NCBI RefSeq assembly: GCF_000715075.1
Contig: NC_134088.1
Location: forward strand, 3,720,001-3,784,000
Reading direction: 5' to 3'
Length of the DNA stretch: 64,000 nucleotides
Source: Nicotiana tabacum
Taxonomy: Eukaryota > Streptophyta > Magnoliopsida > Solanales > Solanaceae
Of this stretch, positions 25,451-36,965 are shown piece after piece. The notes beneath the pieces were generated by a model. That model saw only the letters and a list, made by a program, of their open reading frames with translations, was not told where the DNA came from and did not search any database. A program made the position numbers and the translations under genes. Every line of letters begins with the position of its first letter. Position 1 is the first letter of the stretch.

Positions 25451-25590
25451 CAACAACAACTTACTGTTTCCAATAGACCCTCGGCATCCTTCCCTCCAAG
25501 AACTTCCCACCTTGCTCTTGGCGTGATTCGAACTCACAACCTCTTGGTTGGAAGTGGATCGTGCTTACCATCAGAGCAACCCACCTTGTC
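25451..25590 (-). mobile_element. TS-like SINE with 17-bp target duplication
   Basis: On the minus strand it starts with a tRNA-like head: A-box tgatggtaagc, B-box gagttcgaatcac. It continues into the tail shared with the RTE LINE (gagggtctattggaaacag) and ends in TTG repeats. The duplication taagattgactaaaaga is exact at 25434-25450 and 25591-25607. The tRNA head plus LINE-derived TTG tail fits the tobacco TS SINE type. Confidence 0.88.
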
Positions 25591-25619
25591 TAAGATTGAC
25601 TAAAAGAATACATCTTTTT

Positions 25620-25905
25620 TAGCACCCTACTGTATGATCTAGTAGTCAATAAAGTGGATAAAAATCATAAGAGACTAGGTTCAAATTCCAACAGAGGTAA
25701 TAACCATTAGATAATTTCTTTTAATCTGCCTAAGCTGTGATGATTAAAGTTATCTTATACTTGTGCTGGTAAGAGATAACTAGTACTTGTTTTGACGTGG
25801 TTGTTAGAGTTATCTTACACGTGTGCTGGGAAGAGATAGCTAATACCCGGTAAAACAGTTGAGATTCGCACAAACTGATTTGAGCATCAATGTTATGTAA
25901 CCACA
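25620..25905 (+). mobile_element. tRNA-derived SINE (family D)
   Basis: Head with tctagtagtcaataaagtgg and B-box aggttcaaattcc, body with agagataactagtacttg, and an A-rich end near 25905. The body segment ending in agataact/agatagct is partly duplicated inside the copy (25745-25790 and 25800-25850). Target duplication not resolved. Confidence 0.65.
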
Positions 25906-27255
25906 AAAAAAATAAAAATACAAATCTTAGAATTTACTATATTGGAACATCTTGAGGAGAAAGCTATAGAGAATCTTTGTAACAAAAAAAATCAATTTTT
26001 TTGGACGTTTCTTTGGTAAACACTTTCTTGAATATTCTTTAAAATAAAAAAAATCATTATCTTCTGACATTATCTTTAGATCTTTCTTTGATCACCATAC
26101 CCCAAATAACAATCTTCAAGTCATATTTAAATATGCCAGAAATCTTAATTGTTGTTATTTTATGCATTGAGTAGCTAATTGTTTTTACGTAAAAGGGTTC
26201 AAAATGCCCCTAGACTATTGGAAAAGGTTTAAAAATACTCTTCATTCACCTATTGGGCTAAAAATACCCCCTCATCTATCTTTTTGTTCACTTTTGCCCT
26301 TTAACCGCTAGGTAAATGCTGAATTAAAAATAAGGAAAATTGCTCTAATATACCCCTCTACTTTGATAAATAGTACATTCCTCTCCCTCGTTATACTATC
26401 AGGCCATTTAAAGGCCAACCGTTAGGAAAGTAGGAAAAATTACCCTTATTTTTAACCCCCGTCCAACAAAGCAATTAAAATGCCACCTGGAAAGCCACCA
26501 TGGACAGATCCGACCCGTAACCCGTTCCACCCATTACTTAAATACTTATTTACCCATTTTTAATAAAGAAAATGGTCATTTTATCCGTTTAGCCGAGAGA
26601 ACGACGGTGAGGCGATTTAGGGTTCCTCCTATATGCATCAATTCTCTTCCAAATTTTCTGTAAAATCCTTCAAAGGTATAGTTTTTTTCTTGATTCTATT
26701 AAACTTGGTTGCTGTTATTTCTCCTATTTTTTTTTGTTTTTTCCGATGTTAATCTTCTTTTTACTGAAGGTGATTTAGGGTTTATGTTAACCTTGATAGT
26801 TTAGTGTTTGCATGTGTGTTTTTTCAGATGTAGTAAGTCTCTATTATGTGAATTTTGTATGACAAATTGTTTAGTGTAGGGTTTACATGTGGGACTGCAT
26901 TGTATCTCTTTTTGGGGAGAATGGAGTTTTTGTTTCTGGCAAAGATGATTGTATATGGTCCCCAAGTGGGACATTTTTATGTTGTTCCTTTATTGAATGT
27001 TGTAAATTTTTGTTGTTTCTTTAGAATTTGTGGTCCACCAATAGATTTGTTTAATAATATCGAGACTCGTGTGCCTACCCTTTATTATTTTATACTATTT
27101 TGTCTGCTTCATATGGGAATGCCCTTTATTATATTCAATGTTTGACATTAAAGTTTGTAATATTATATTATATTAAACTTTGTTAAGTTTATTTTAAATT
27201 CTGTCCTTTTTGCTTTGTACTATATTATATTTAATTTTGTTAACCTTTTTCTCTT

Positions 27256-27735
27256 GTTTATTTTGTAGGTTAAGGTGGTTAATGTGGACTTGTTATTCAA
27301 TTATGGAGGTGACTGAAAAATAATTCCAAAAATAGTATATACAAGAAAGTTGGTGCACACTTGGAAACAGTATGATTCTGACCTTCTGCCTTTTATAGAT
27401 TTAGTAAATAAATATACCTCATCTACTATAGAGTATGTTGGTGTCCAACAATTGATAGTTTGTGGTTCTTCCGGTAGATTTTATGAAGTAAAATGGGATG
27501 ATGGTATTAGGACTTTACAAAACATGGTTTCTGACCATTTCAATGTAATTAATGTATTTGTTGTAGAGGATAGTAAAATGGGGTTACTGTTCCTAATATT
27601 TTCGACCATAATGAATCACAAACTGTAGACTATGAGGTTGCAACTGATTGTAATTCAAATGAGAGTGAAGATGAGACTGTTTTTTCAGATTATGACTCCG
27701 ACTTGTCGTACCAATTGTGCTCGGTTCAATAGTTT
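27256..27735 (+). pseudogene. MULE transposase, N-terminal part
   Basis: The frame from about 27270 reads through a stop near 27315 into YTRKLVHTWKQYDSDLLPF, VQQLIVCGSSGRFYEVKWDD and HFNVINVFVVEDS. It then turns into an acidic SDYDSDLSYQL segment after a frame change near 27590. This is the N-terminal domain that precedes the zinc finger in plant MULE transposases. The coding part continues at 31490 after the insertion. Confidence 0.7.
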
Positions 27736-28400
27736 GAGGTCTAGAGCAGCTTCATAATATGTGTATCAACTTGTGCGCATGGTTAAATTCAGTTAACAGA
27801 TGATTCAGAGTCAAATTGGAAGAAGGAAACTAGTTTTGGAAGTTTAAACGGTGAGAATTTGACCAGAGTTGGACTTTTGAGTAAACGGCCGTGGAATGGG
27901 TCATGGGTGATCTCAACAGCTTCGTATGGTGATTTTCTACTTAGGCGAGCGTCCGGATTCGGATTTGGAGGTCCATAGGGTAATTTGAGGCGTTTCGACG
28001 AAAGTTGGAAAAATTGATGTTTGGAAAATGAAGATGTTTGACCCATAGTTGACTTTTGTGATATCGAGTCCGAATACGATTCCAAGAGTTGGAATAGCTC
28101 CGTTATGTCATTTTGGACTAGTATGCAAAATTTGGCATCATTCCGGGTTGATTTGATAGGTTTCGGTACGAGTTTTGGAAATTGGATGGTTTGGAAGTAC
28201 CTAAGTTCGATTCATGGTGTGATTCGTCATTTCGACGTTGTTTGATGTGATTTGTGACCTCGAGTGAGTCCATGTTAAGTTATATGATTTGTTTGTGTGT
28301 TTGGACGGGTTCTCGGGGGCCTCGGGTGTGTTCCAGATGGGCTACGGGTCATTTTTCCCATTGTTTGGACTGTTGAATCTGTCATCTGGTTTCCTTCATT

Positions 28401-28735
28401 GCGTTCGCATCCTTACCTTTGCGTTCGTGTAGTGTTACTTTAGAAGGTGAGTTATTTCTTCTTCGCATTCGTGTTCAACCTCTCGTGTTCGCGAAGGTCT
28501 GCCTTCCCCTTCTTTGTGTCCGCAGCCCCCCCATCGCGTTCGCGTAGTAGAAATTAGGAACTGGAGGCTATTTCTTCTTCGCGTTCGCGTCATTATTCCC
28601 GCGTTCGCGTAACTTTTGTTTCTTACTCTTCGCGATCGCGTCCCTTCACTCGCGTTCGCATAGGGACTTTCTGGCAGCCTCATTCTTCTCTTCTTCGCGA
28701 ACGCGAGCCCTTCTCCGCGTTCGCGATGCTTTAAT
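28401..28735. repeat. Cluster of GCGTTCGCG-type palindromic motifs
   Basis: More than ten variants of ttcgcgttcgcgt / gcgttcgcga occur within about 335 bp, spaced 10-40 bp, in both orientations (for example cttcgcgttcgcgtc near 28578 and cgcgttcgcga near 28717). They alternate with T/C-rich words. This is strongly non-random for such AT-rich surroundings. Confidence 0.85.
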
Positions 28736-29904
28736 ATCTGGACAGAATATAAGTTTTTCAAATCAAGGGTTAGGCCATTTTTAACATTTTTGGAGTTCTA
28801 GAGCTCGGTTTTGGGCGATTCCTTGTGGGGTTTTCAAGAAAAACGATTGGATAAGTGTTCTTTACCTAGAATTTATTATATTCCATGAATTTGTCTTCAT
28901 TTTTATAATTTAATTTGTGATTTGGGTTGAGTAAAATGTTGGTTTCTGAAGAAATTTCTAAAATAAAAAGTCATGATTTGAGGGGCCAAATAGTATCGGA
29001 ATTTAATAAATTTTGTATGGTTGAACTCATATTGGAATGGGTATTCGATTTTTATAAAATTTATCGGGTTCCGAGGTGTGGGCCTCGGGGTCGACTTTTG
29101 GATCGATTTTTGGATTTTGTTAAAGATTGAGACTTTATGATCCAGAATAGTTTCTTATGTGTTCTATTTGTGCTTTGAAGTTAATTTAGTTAGATTTGAG
29201 CCGTCTGGAGGTCTTTTCACCCGAGAAGTGCATTTTCGAGTATCGGTTTGTCGTCTTTGAGGTAAGTATCTTGCCTAACCTTGTGGGGGAGGGGGAACTT
29301 CCCCTTAGGATTTGAGTCTTCTATGCTAATTGTAGTCCGTGCATGCGAGGTGACGAGTGTGTGCTCGAACTTATTTTGGAAAAATTTGCTCTAGGGTTCT
29401 TAGGTCCTTATGTTCACTACGTGGAAAGTATTCTGTTATGATTGGGTTTAATAATTGCTTAAATTGCCTCTATGTGCTTCATATGATGTTGTTAACTTTC
29501 CTATAATTCTTACGTGTTACATTGACCCTTAATTGCCTTAATTAAAGTGATTGTCTTCCTTATGGTTTTGGATACTTCTTGATTGTGAGTTCTTCTATGA
29601 CTTCGTGCAAATATGTTACATGTCCAATTGTTGTGGTTACCGGTGTAGTTATCACGTGCTTATTATGTCTTGTTGTTTTGTTGAGGTTATTGTGCTTCTT
29701 GGTTTTTCCGTGACTCTAGGATGTACTTGTTGATTCCCTTGCCGAGATGTTGTTGCTTATGATATTGTTTCCCTTGCTGGGATGTTGTGGTTATACTATT
29801 GTTCCTTGTCGAGATGTTGTTGCTTATGATATTGTTTCCCTTGCTGGGATGTTATTGTTACTATTGTTGATTCCTTTGCGGGGTTGTTGTTGTTTCTACT
29901 GTTT

Positions 29905-30205
29905 GGGTGAGGAAAGAGTAATAAAGCACGAAGGGTGATGCCGTGCACATTTACATTTATATGATTCATGGTGAGGAAGAGTGATAAAGCACGAAGGGTG
30001 ATGCCGTGCACATTTGCATTATTCATATGGTGAGGAAGAGTGGTAAAACACGAAGGGTGATTCCGTGCACATTTACATTTATACTATTCATATGGTGAGG
30101 AAGAGTGATAAAACACGAAGGGTGATGTCGTGCACATTTCTATTATTGATTGCTTGGTGGGGATTGAGAGTTAAAACACGAAGGGTGATGCCATGCACTT
30201 TCTGT
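29905..30205. repeat. About 60-bp tandem repeat, five copies
   Basis: Each unit contains ggtgaggaagagtgataaa followed by gcacgaagggtgatgccgtg. The core is a small inverted repeat, GCACG...CGTGC, preserved in most copies. Spacing of the core is 60-67 bp. A second, shorter repetition (cccttgc(c/t)g(a/g)gatgttgt) precedes it at 29735-29885. Confidence 0.9.
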
Positions 30206-31489
30206 TTGCTGTGTTTATTCGTTGTTATCAATTCAAGTTTTTTAACTGTTTAAATTCCTTTACTGTTGTGATTCTTTGTGTTGGAATCTACAGTGTTTTC
30301 AATACCTCACCGTATTTATAGATATACATTTCAATACTTCAAACTTCAAATAATTGTTACATCTTTAATTCAATTAGTTTCTCAATTATATTCTCTTAAA
30401 CTGTCTGAGGTTGTATTTTACTTAAAAAGGAATTTCTACTAAGTTCTAAGTTATTAATACCCATGTTAAAGGTAATAATTCATTCGATGTTGTATTTTAA
30501 TTGAAAGGGGTACTTTCTTTACTCAAATGATTTATAAAAACAACTTTAACTTTTCTCCCTGGTTTTTTCTAATTAGTTTAGAAATTGTAATTTACTTTGT
30601 ATTATGTAAATGAGACTTCTGAACATCGTGAGTGTATTTGTACATACATTATGTATTGTATAGCATGTGGATTTTGTTGTTAAAAGTGAGATGGAAAAAT
30701 ATGTGGGCACAAGGTGTCATGTGTGCTGAAGGTTTGAAATTGAGATTATGATATGAGAAACCAAGGATTGAGATGGTCGGGATTGGGTATTAGACATGAT
30801 GTGGTTGATTGAGTTGTCATTGACTTCTTTATTTGAATACATTCTTACTTGTCTCTATTCCTGTTATGTAAATGTTGATTTACTTGGTTATCTAATTTAC
30901 TTGGTTATCGTTCGTTACTACCCGTGTTCTCCCTTTATTGTCCCTACTGTTTGTATTTTGATTTTTCTTTGCTGTTGATATTACCTCGTTATCTTTATCT
31001 CGATATTTTATTACCACATCCTATTCATTTTATTTGACCAGTAGGTGTCTTTACTATTCCTCGTCACTACCCCACCGAGGTTAGTCTTGATACTTACTGG
31101 GCACCGTCGTGGTGTGCTCATACTACACTTCTGTACATTTTTGTGTACAGATCCAGGTATTGATCGATAGTAGCTGTGCGGGTCGTCGCGGTGGAGACTC
31201 ACGATAACCTGTTGCTGCGTTCGCAGGCCTCGGAGTCACCTTCGTTTGTATTTACGTTCCATTGATTCCTTCTCGTTCTGGAATAGTGTTGTATTAATTT
31301 TTGTATAACTACTCTTTCTTATGACTTGTACCACCGGTTTTGGAAATTGTGATTTATTCAGAGTATTTAATTTGAAGTTAGTAAATGTCAATGTTAATTC
31401 AGTTAATGTTAGGCTTACCTAATTTAGAGACTAGGTGTCATCACGACTCCTTCGGAGGAATTTTGGGTCATGACATGATGATTTAGAAG

Positions 31490-33765
31490 TAATTGCACTA
31501 CAAAAAAGAGGGAGATTTCTGATAAGTTGATTGAATACAAAGACCTATACAAAGGAATAACATTCAAAAATATACTTGAGTCTAGAAAAGTGATAAATAA
31601 TTGTTATGGTTTAAAACAACTCAAGAGTGATAACATTAGACTGAGGTACAGGTGTGAGGTTGACTGCCCCTTTGTATGTCTAATTTCTGAGGATAAGAAT
31701 GGTAGTGGGGTTAAGATCAAAACTCTTAAGTCAAAACACAAGTGTAACCCTGCATATGACAACCCTAGGATAGACAAAAATACTATAGCAGAATATTTTA
31801 AGAACAAGTTGCAAGAGAATCCTATGATCAAAGTTAAGGAGATGAAAATGACCTTAAAAAATACTTTCAACATCAATGTTAGCCATGCAAAAGTGTAAGA
31901 GGTCCAAGAGAATGATACTTGAATCCCTTGCTGGTAGTTTTACTGATGAGTATAATAAGATAGAGGCATATGCTAATGAATTGAGGTTGAGTAATCCAGG
32001 GAGTGATGTAATAGTTACCTTATCAAAGGATGCACTTGCTGAAGGAAAAAAGAAGATTTTCTAGGATGTATATTTGTTTTCATGCTCAAAAAATGGGGTT
32101 AAAGAGTGGGTTGAGACCCTTTATTGGCTTGGATGAAACCTTTTTGAAAGGAAAGGTCAAAGGTCAGCTTTTAGTTGTTGTTGCTCTTGATTCAATGAAT
32201 CATTTTTTTCCTATTGCTTGGGCTATTGTGGATAAAGAAACAAAGGTCACCTGGACCTGGTTCTTGACATTGTTGAACAATTCATTAGACCTCAAGTTAG
32301 GGGAAGGATACACATTCATGTTAGACATGCAGAAGGTACTTATTCTATTTTACTTCAACGTTTATCTTTTAAAATTATTGACTGTTTCCATTTTATTTTT
32401 AGATGTTTAGTTTTCTGCATCTTATATATGTAGGGCTTGATTGAGGCAGTTCAGGCAGTAGTTCCTGATACACACCACAGATACTGTGTGAGGCATATAG
32501 AGGCTAACTGGTGTAGAAGATGGGGTGATGGGGATTTGAAGAAAAAGTACTTATGGTGGTGTGCATGGAGTAGCTATGAAGAAGACTTCAAGGATCAATT
32601 GAAAAACTTGGGAGAAATTGATGAAAAAGATGATGAAGACTTGTTGAGGTATCCTCCACAATCATGGTGTAGAGCATACTTTGACACAATATGCAAGAAC
32701 CAACAAGTGGCAATAACCTAACAGAATCCTTCAACTCATGAATACTAGGAGCTAGGCATACACCAATTATCAGAATGCTTGAAGACATAAGAGTTATGGT
32801 GATGAATATGTTGAGAGAGCATGAAGGCGAAGTGATGACTTGGACTGAAAATATAAGTCTTCATACCATGAAATTATATTATCAATTCCTGAATAGTGCA
32901 CAAAAATGTACTGTTGATTCTAATGGAAAAAATGGTTATGAGGTGAATGAAGGGACTACTGGAAAACATAGAGTGAATATCAACCTGAAAAAATGCACTT
33001 GCAGAACATGGGACCTTACTGGGATCCCATGTCCTCATGCTATTAGTCTGAGATTCATTAGTGGTTCACCAAGGAGGCTTATCTCTCCACTTATGCACAT
33101 AAGTTAGAACCAATTAGAGGAGATAAGTTTTGGAATATAGAGCCAACTCATGCAATGGATCCACCCCTGCTAGTGAATATGGCTGGTAGGCCTAAAGTGA
33201 AGAGGACTAGACAAAAGAATGAGACAATAAATAGGCAAGGGGAGTGGTCTCAATCCAGAAAAGGCAGGGTGATGACTTGTTCCACATGTGAAAAGCGTGT
33301 GCATAATGCTAGGGGATGTCAAAAGGTAACCTGACACCCTTATTATATTACTTCACTAAATTAACATACTGTCCTAATTTTGTTACTTTATATCTTTGAC
33401 AGCAAAGCAAGAGAAAGCATCCACATGTTGGTAAGAAAACAAAAAAGAGGTCAAGGACAATGGTTGATGAAGATCATGAGGACAACATGGCCAGATCTCC
33501 AACTGCTACAGGTCTGTCCTTAGAAGAGGAGCTGCAACTAACAGCACCACAAGCCAGTCAGGCCAGTCAAGTTAGCATCAATTCTGGACCTCATTACATG
33601 TTTATGCTAACACCATCCCTGTCTAGGAAGCAATCCATCAACAATGTAGAAGCAGATTTTGACTATCCAGAAGCAGATTTTGATAATCCAGAAGTGTTAG
33701 AGCCAAAGACTAGACTCCAAAGCAGGGAGCAACTAGGCACAACAACTGGAAACAAGGACTATTAA
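31490..33765 (+). pseudogene. MULE (MuDR-type) transposase, main part
   Basis: Zinc-finger-like N-terminal block FKNILESRKVINNCYGLKQL, then CEVDCPFVCLISED (31527-31898). The DDE transposase domain has GLDETFLKGKVKGQLLV (first Asp) and MLDMQK|GLIEAV (second Asp). An intron at 32336-32433 with GT-AG ends splits the latter cleanly. Then RHIEANW, and a SWIM zinc finger CTCRTWDLTGIPCPHA near 32995-33045, followed by a poorly conserved C-terminal tail. Frame changes occur near 31890, 32060 and 32720 and stops interrupt the frame, so no intact transposase can be made. Together with 27256-27735 it forms one former gene. Confidence 0.88.
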
Positions 33766-34503
33766 CTTTGTTGGTGATGCCAGTGGTGTGAGTTTGCCAA
33801 CACAACTTCCTTACTCACCCAAAAAACTTACATGCAGGGGAAAACTGCCATAATAGGAAACTAACCAGAGAGGCAACGACTAGCCAAGTTGAAGTCAAGA
33901 CAGGGAAATGGCAATTCACAGAACTAGTCAAGTTCTGAACATGTGATAGTTTTTGGTATCTTGGCTGATGTAATTACTGCATGTGACAGTGCTTTTAACT
34001 TAACTGTTAGGCACTTTAACTTAAACTTTTCAATGTGGATGTCATTTTATTACTTGAGTGGTATCAGTTTTTGGGGTTATAAAGTGATATCCCTTTTGGG
34101 TCCTTTCAACAGAATGGTGTTGAATTATGTTGTCTATGAATGAAGTTATGTAACTGTTATGTTTATGTTGCTGAATGAAGTGAATGCTGATTTTTAATAA
34201 AGTTATGTTGACTGTCCAGCTATGTATTATGTTGTTGAAATATGTTGTGTTTGTCACAAATGGATATACATTACAAAGGGAATTATGTTGAAGTTATGTT
34301 GTGTTTGTGATAAAGGGAATTATGATACAAGAAAGCTGTATACTTAAACAACATAAACAACCAGTAAAACATAGTTGGAAATATTAACAATACAAAGAAG
34401 CTAAGTAGAAATACAACCTAATATTAGACACCCACAAGTTAGACACCTACAAGTTAACTCCCTACTAGAGCTAACATTACAATGAACACATCTCCTAAGC
34501 CAA

Positions 34504-35033
34504 TTATTTCTTCATTGAAGCAGCAACGAACCCCAAAAACAGTGCCGATGAAATCAATAGAATGATCCACATCTTTGATACTTTCTCTTCCAATGTTGAA
34601 ACTTTAACCACTTGAGAATGGTTTTTAGCCTCCATGGCAGCTACTTCTTGCTTCAATTTCTCTATGTCCAACATAATAACATCCACTGACGACCCCAATT
34701 CTCTAATTGCATTCATAGGATTAACTGGAAAAACTTCATCTTTCCACAAGAAAAATCGACATGAATAATCCTGTCAATAACAGTAAATTACATTTAGACT
34801 AAAACACTTATACATTATACAATTGAAAAGCTTAATTTGTAGTTATACATTATACAATTGCAAAAAAGAAAAAACCAAACTTTACAACAAAACCAACAAA
34901 CCTTAGGCTTAGGGCATTTATAAAACTTCTTTCCAGGATTAGAAATAGTTTTCGAAGTTAAGTGGCTGGCTATCATACAAAAATGACACTTAATATGAGG
35001 ATAGACAAGAGTGGATGAGCTTCCTTGAGACAT
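34504..35033 (-). CDS. GRF-zinc-finger, coiled-coil, membrane-anchored protein carried by the MULE
   Basis: Two exons on minus, 35033-34902 and 34770-34504, with a 131-nt GT-AG intron, join in phase to 132 residues without a stop. Residues 1-20 are a Ser-rich leader. The GRF-type finger spans about 16-57: CHFC, then NPGKKFYKC, then SCRFFLW. The exon junction lies inside it. Residues 80-115 are a heptad-rich helix (LDIEKLKQEVAAMEA...VSTLEEKVSK). Residues 117-132 form a hydrophobic C-terminal segment, WIILLISSALFLGFVAAS, ending in MKK. The gene ends about 140 bp inside the right TIR, antisense to the transposase. Similar small GRF proteins are common in plants; a role in transposition is only suggested by position. 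It is the least damaged gene of the nested block. Confidence 0.75.
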
Positions 35034-36338
35034 TTCACATTTGAGGAAAGAAGGAGAGAAGATGAGCAGAAATTTTCTCTGATATGAACCCTAGAATTTA
35101 CGCATATGGTGGTATTGGGAAGAAGAAGGCATCTGACGAGTTATATTAACAGGTTACAAGTCGAATCAATCCAACGTGGCTTTCCAGTTGGCATTTTAAT
35201 TGCTTTGTTGGACGGGGGTTAAAATAAGGGTAATTTTCCACTTTCCTAACAGTAGGCCTTTAAATGGCTTGATAGTATAACGAGGGAGAGGAATGTACTA
35301 TTTATTAAAGTAGAGGGGTATATTAGAGTCTTTTCCCTAAACATAATTATTATTCTTTTTGTAAAACTTAAAAAAAATATTTTGCAAAATATTTTCGTTT
35401 TTTTAAGCTAATGCGCCAGTAGTCCACTAATTTAGTAAAGTCTTCTTTTTTTTTTCAATTTTTACAAAAAAACAATTCAGTTTTTACAAAAAAAATATTT
35501 TTTCCAGTTTTAAAGCATTTTTTTTTATAAAAACTGATTTTTTTTGTAAAATAGAAAAAAATTGTTTTAATAAAATATTTTTATTTTTTAAAAACTGAAA
35601 AAAAATATTTTCAACAAAATATTTTCTTTTTGAAAAATATTTTTTTTCATTTTTTTAAAAGTATATAAATTTCACGCGGCAACTTCTTATTGGTCGAAAT
35701 TAAAACATCTAAATTATTAGAAAGACTAACCCATATCTAACCATTTTTCGGACTAAGCCGCCCCAAACATTAACCCGACCCGAATAAACAGTTCAACTAA
35801 AAAAAAGACGTGCCACTTCCATCTAACTTTGGGTTATCTATACCCCTACTGTCATACTTTGGAACAAAAATACTTATATTTTGGATGGAGTGTCATGTTG
35901 AAGCACTAGATTAAAACGACTCATTTCATTTTTTTACCCGACCCATTTTTTTTAAAAAACACAACCCGGCCCCTATTTTCATTTTTTAGTTTTTTTTTTT
36001 AAATTTCAGTTTTTGAAAAATATATTGTTGAAAATATTTTTTTCAGTTTTTAAAAAACGAAAATATTTTATTAAAAATAATTTATTTTCTGTTTTTACAA
36101 AAAAAATGCTTTAAAAACTGAAAAAATAATATTTTTTTGTAAAAACTGAATTGTTTTTTGCAATTTTTTTTTAAAGTTTTACAAAAAGAATAATAATTAT
36201 GTTTAATTCAATATTGACCTAACAGTCAAAGGCCATAAGTGAACCAAAAAGGTGGATGAAAGGGTATTTTTAGCCCAATAGGTGAATGAATGGTATGTTT
36301 AAACTTTTCCAATAGTTTGGGGACATTTTGAACCCTTT

Positions 36339-36776
36339 GGACCAAATTGATTTAGTTTATGCATCTCATCAGAGAAAAGGGCATCGTTTTACTTACATTT
36401 CTTTTGAATTTGACATTATTTTCTGAAAAATTAAAAACGGGAGGAGTTAGTTATGCGTAATAATCTCATTATATTTTATCATTTCAAAGGTAAAATCCTA
36501 TGAAAGATTACTACGAAAACTTAACTCAATCCCAAAAGTTAGTTCATAAAGTGAGAATTATGTGCTTACTAATTTTATTATAACACTATGTGTGAGTAAC
36601 TTTCCCTTTAAAAAATAAAAGAAAAAGAAAAAAACATATTTTTTTAGTTTACCACACGATATACGTTATATACATAATTAGGGTTATGATTAATCCGGAT
36701 TCGCGCCATCTAAGACCATTAAAGAGGAAATGCTACCTATCAGGATTCTTTCAAATTGTAGTGCGCCACCAAAGAC

Positions 36777-36839
<63 letters not shown>

Positions 36840-36965
36840 ATAAATCATATCCATTTCACTATAATTTGTAGAAAAAATGCTTTCGAATATCATTCCACTA
36901 CAACGGGAATTAAATGTTAAATTTCGGTATGGAAACACAAAATTAGGAGGAAAATAAAGAAAAAC
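36339..36965. other. AT-rich spacer with (CT)n(TA)n microsatellite
   Basis: Between the foldback element and the copia LTR. A run of CT followed by TA lies at about 36781-36836. No gene seen. Confidence 0.6.

Larger units (their letters stand above)
27736..31480. mobile_element. Noncoding LTR-like insertion in the MULE transposase
   Basis: About 3.7 kb separates two parts of one transposase gene. It has no coding capacity but contains features I associate with long Solanaceae LTRs: GCGTTCGCG clusters, tandem repeats, and an end reading ttttgggtcatgaca just before the transposase resumes. It may be a solo LTR. The left boundary and target duplication are not resolved, and the retrotransposon family is not identified. 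Confidence 0.55.
26333..35336 (+). mobile_element. Mutator-like element (MULE), about 9.0 kb
   Basis: Terminal inverted repeats of about 160 bp (26333-26498 and 35175-35336) share ctctaatatacccctctact, tagtacattcctctccctcg and ccgtccaacaaagcaatt. A 9-bp target duplication with two differences flanks it: ttaaaaata (26324-26332) and ctaaacata (35337-35345). It carries a MuDR-type transposase on plus and a GRF-zinc-finger gene on minus. A later LTR-like insertion occupies 27736-31480. Confidence 0.9.
26191..36338. mobile_element. Foldback (long inverted repeat) element, split by a MULE
   Basis: The outer ends mirror each other: aaaagggttcaaaatgcccc at 26191 against the complement of ggggacattttgaacccttt at 36319-36338, continuing through actattggaaaag, cacctattgggctaaaaata and ttcactt to gaatta. 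Beyond the interruption the left arm resumes at 35337 (taaacataattattattct) and matches the complement of 36176-36206. The centre, 35400-36170, is an A/T-rich palindrome. Without the MULE the element is about 1.15 kb. Its own target duplication was not resolved. Confidence 0.85.

Noticed and set aside
25451..25590. Possible tRNA gene on minus
   Set aside because: A and B boxes are present but no acceptor stem closes; the sequence continues into a LINE-type tail and has a target duplication, so it is a SINE.
25800..26100. Short ORF-free region as miRNA precursor
   Set aside because: No long hairpin found by eye; the local repetition belongs to a SINE.
27736..31480. Insertion called as a complete LTR retrotransposon
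   Set aside because: No coding region, no second LTR, PBS or PPT visible; only an LTR-like noncoding block can be supported.
35400..36170. Very A/T-rich palindromic stretch as a replication origin or matrix attachment region
   Set aside because: It is explained as the centre of the foldback element; no independent evidence for another role.
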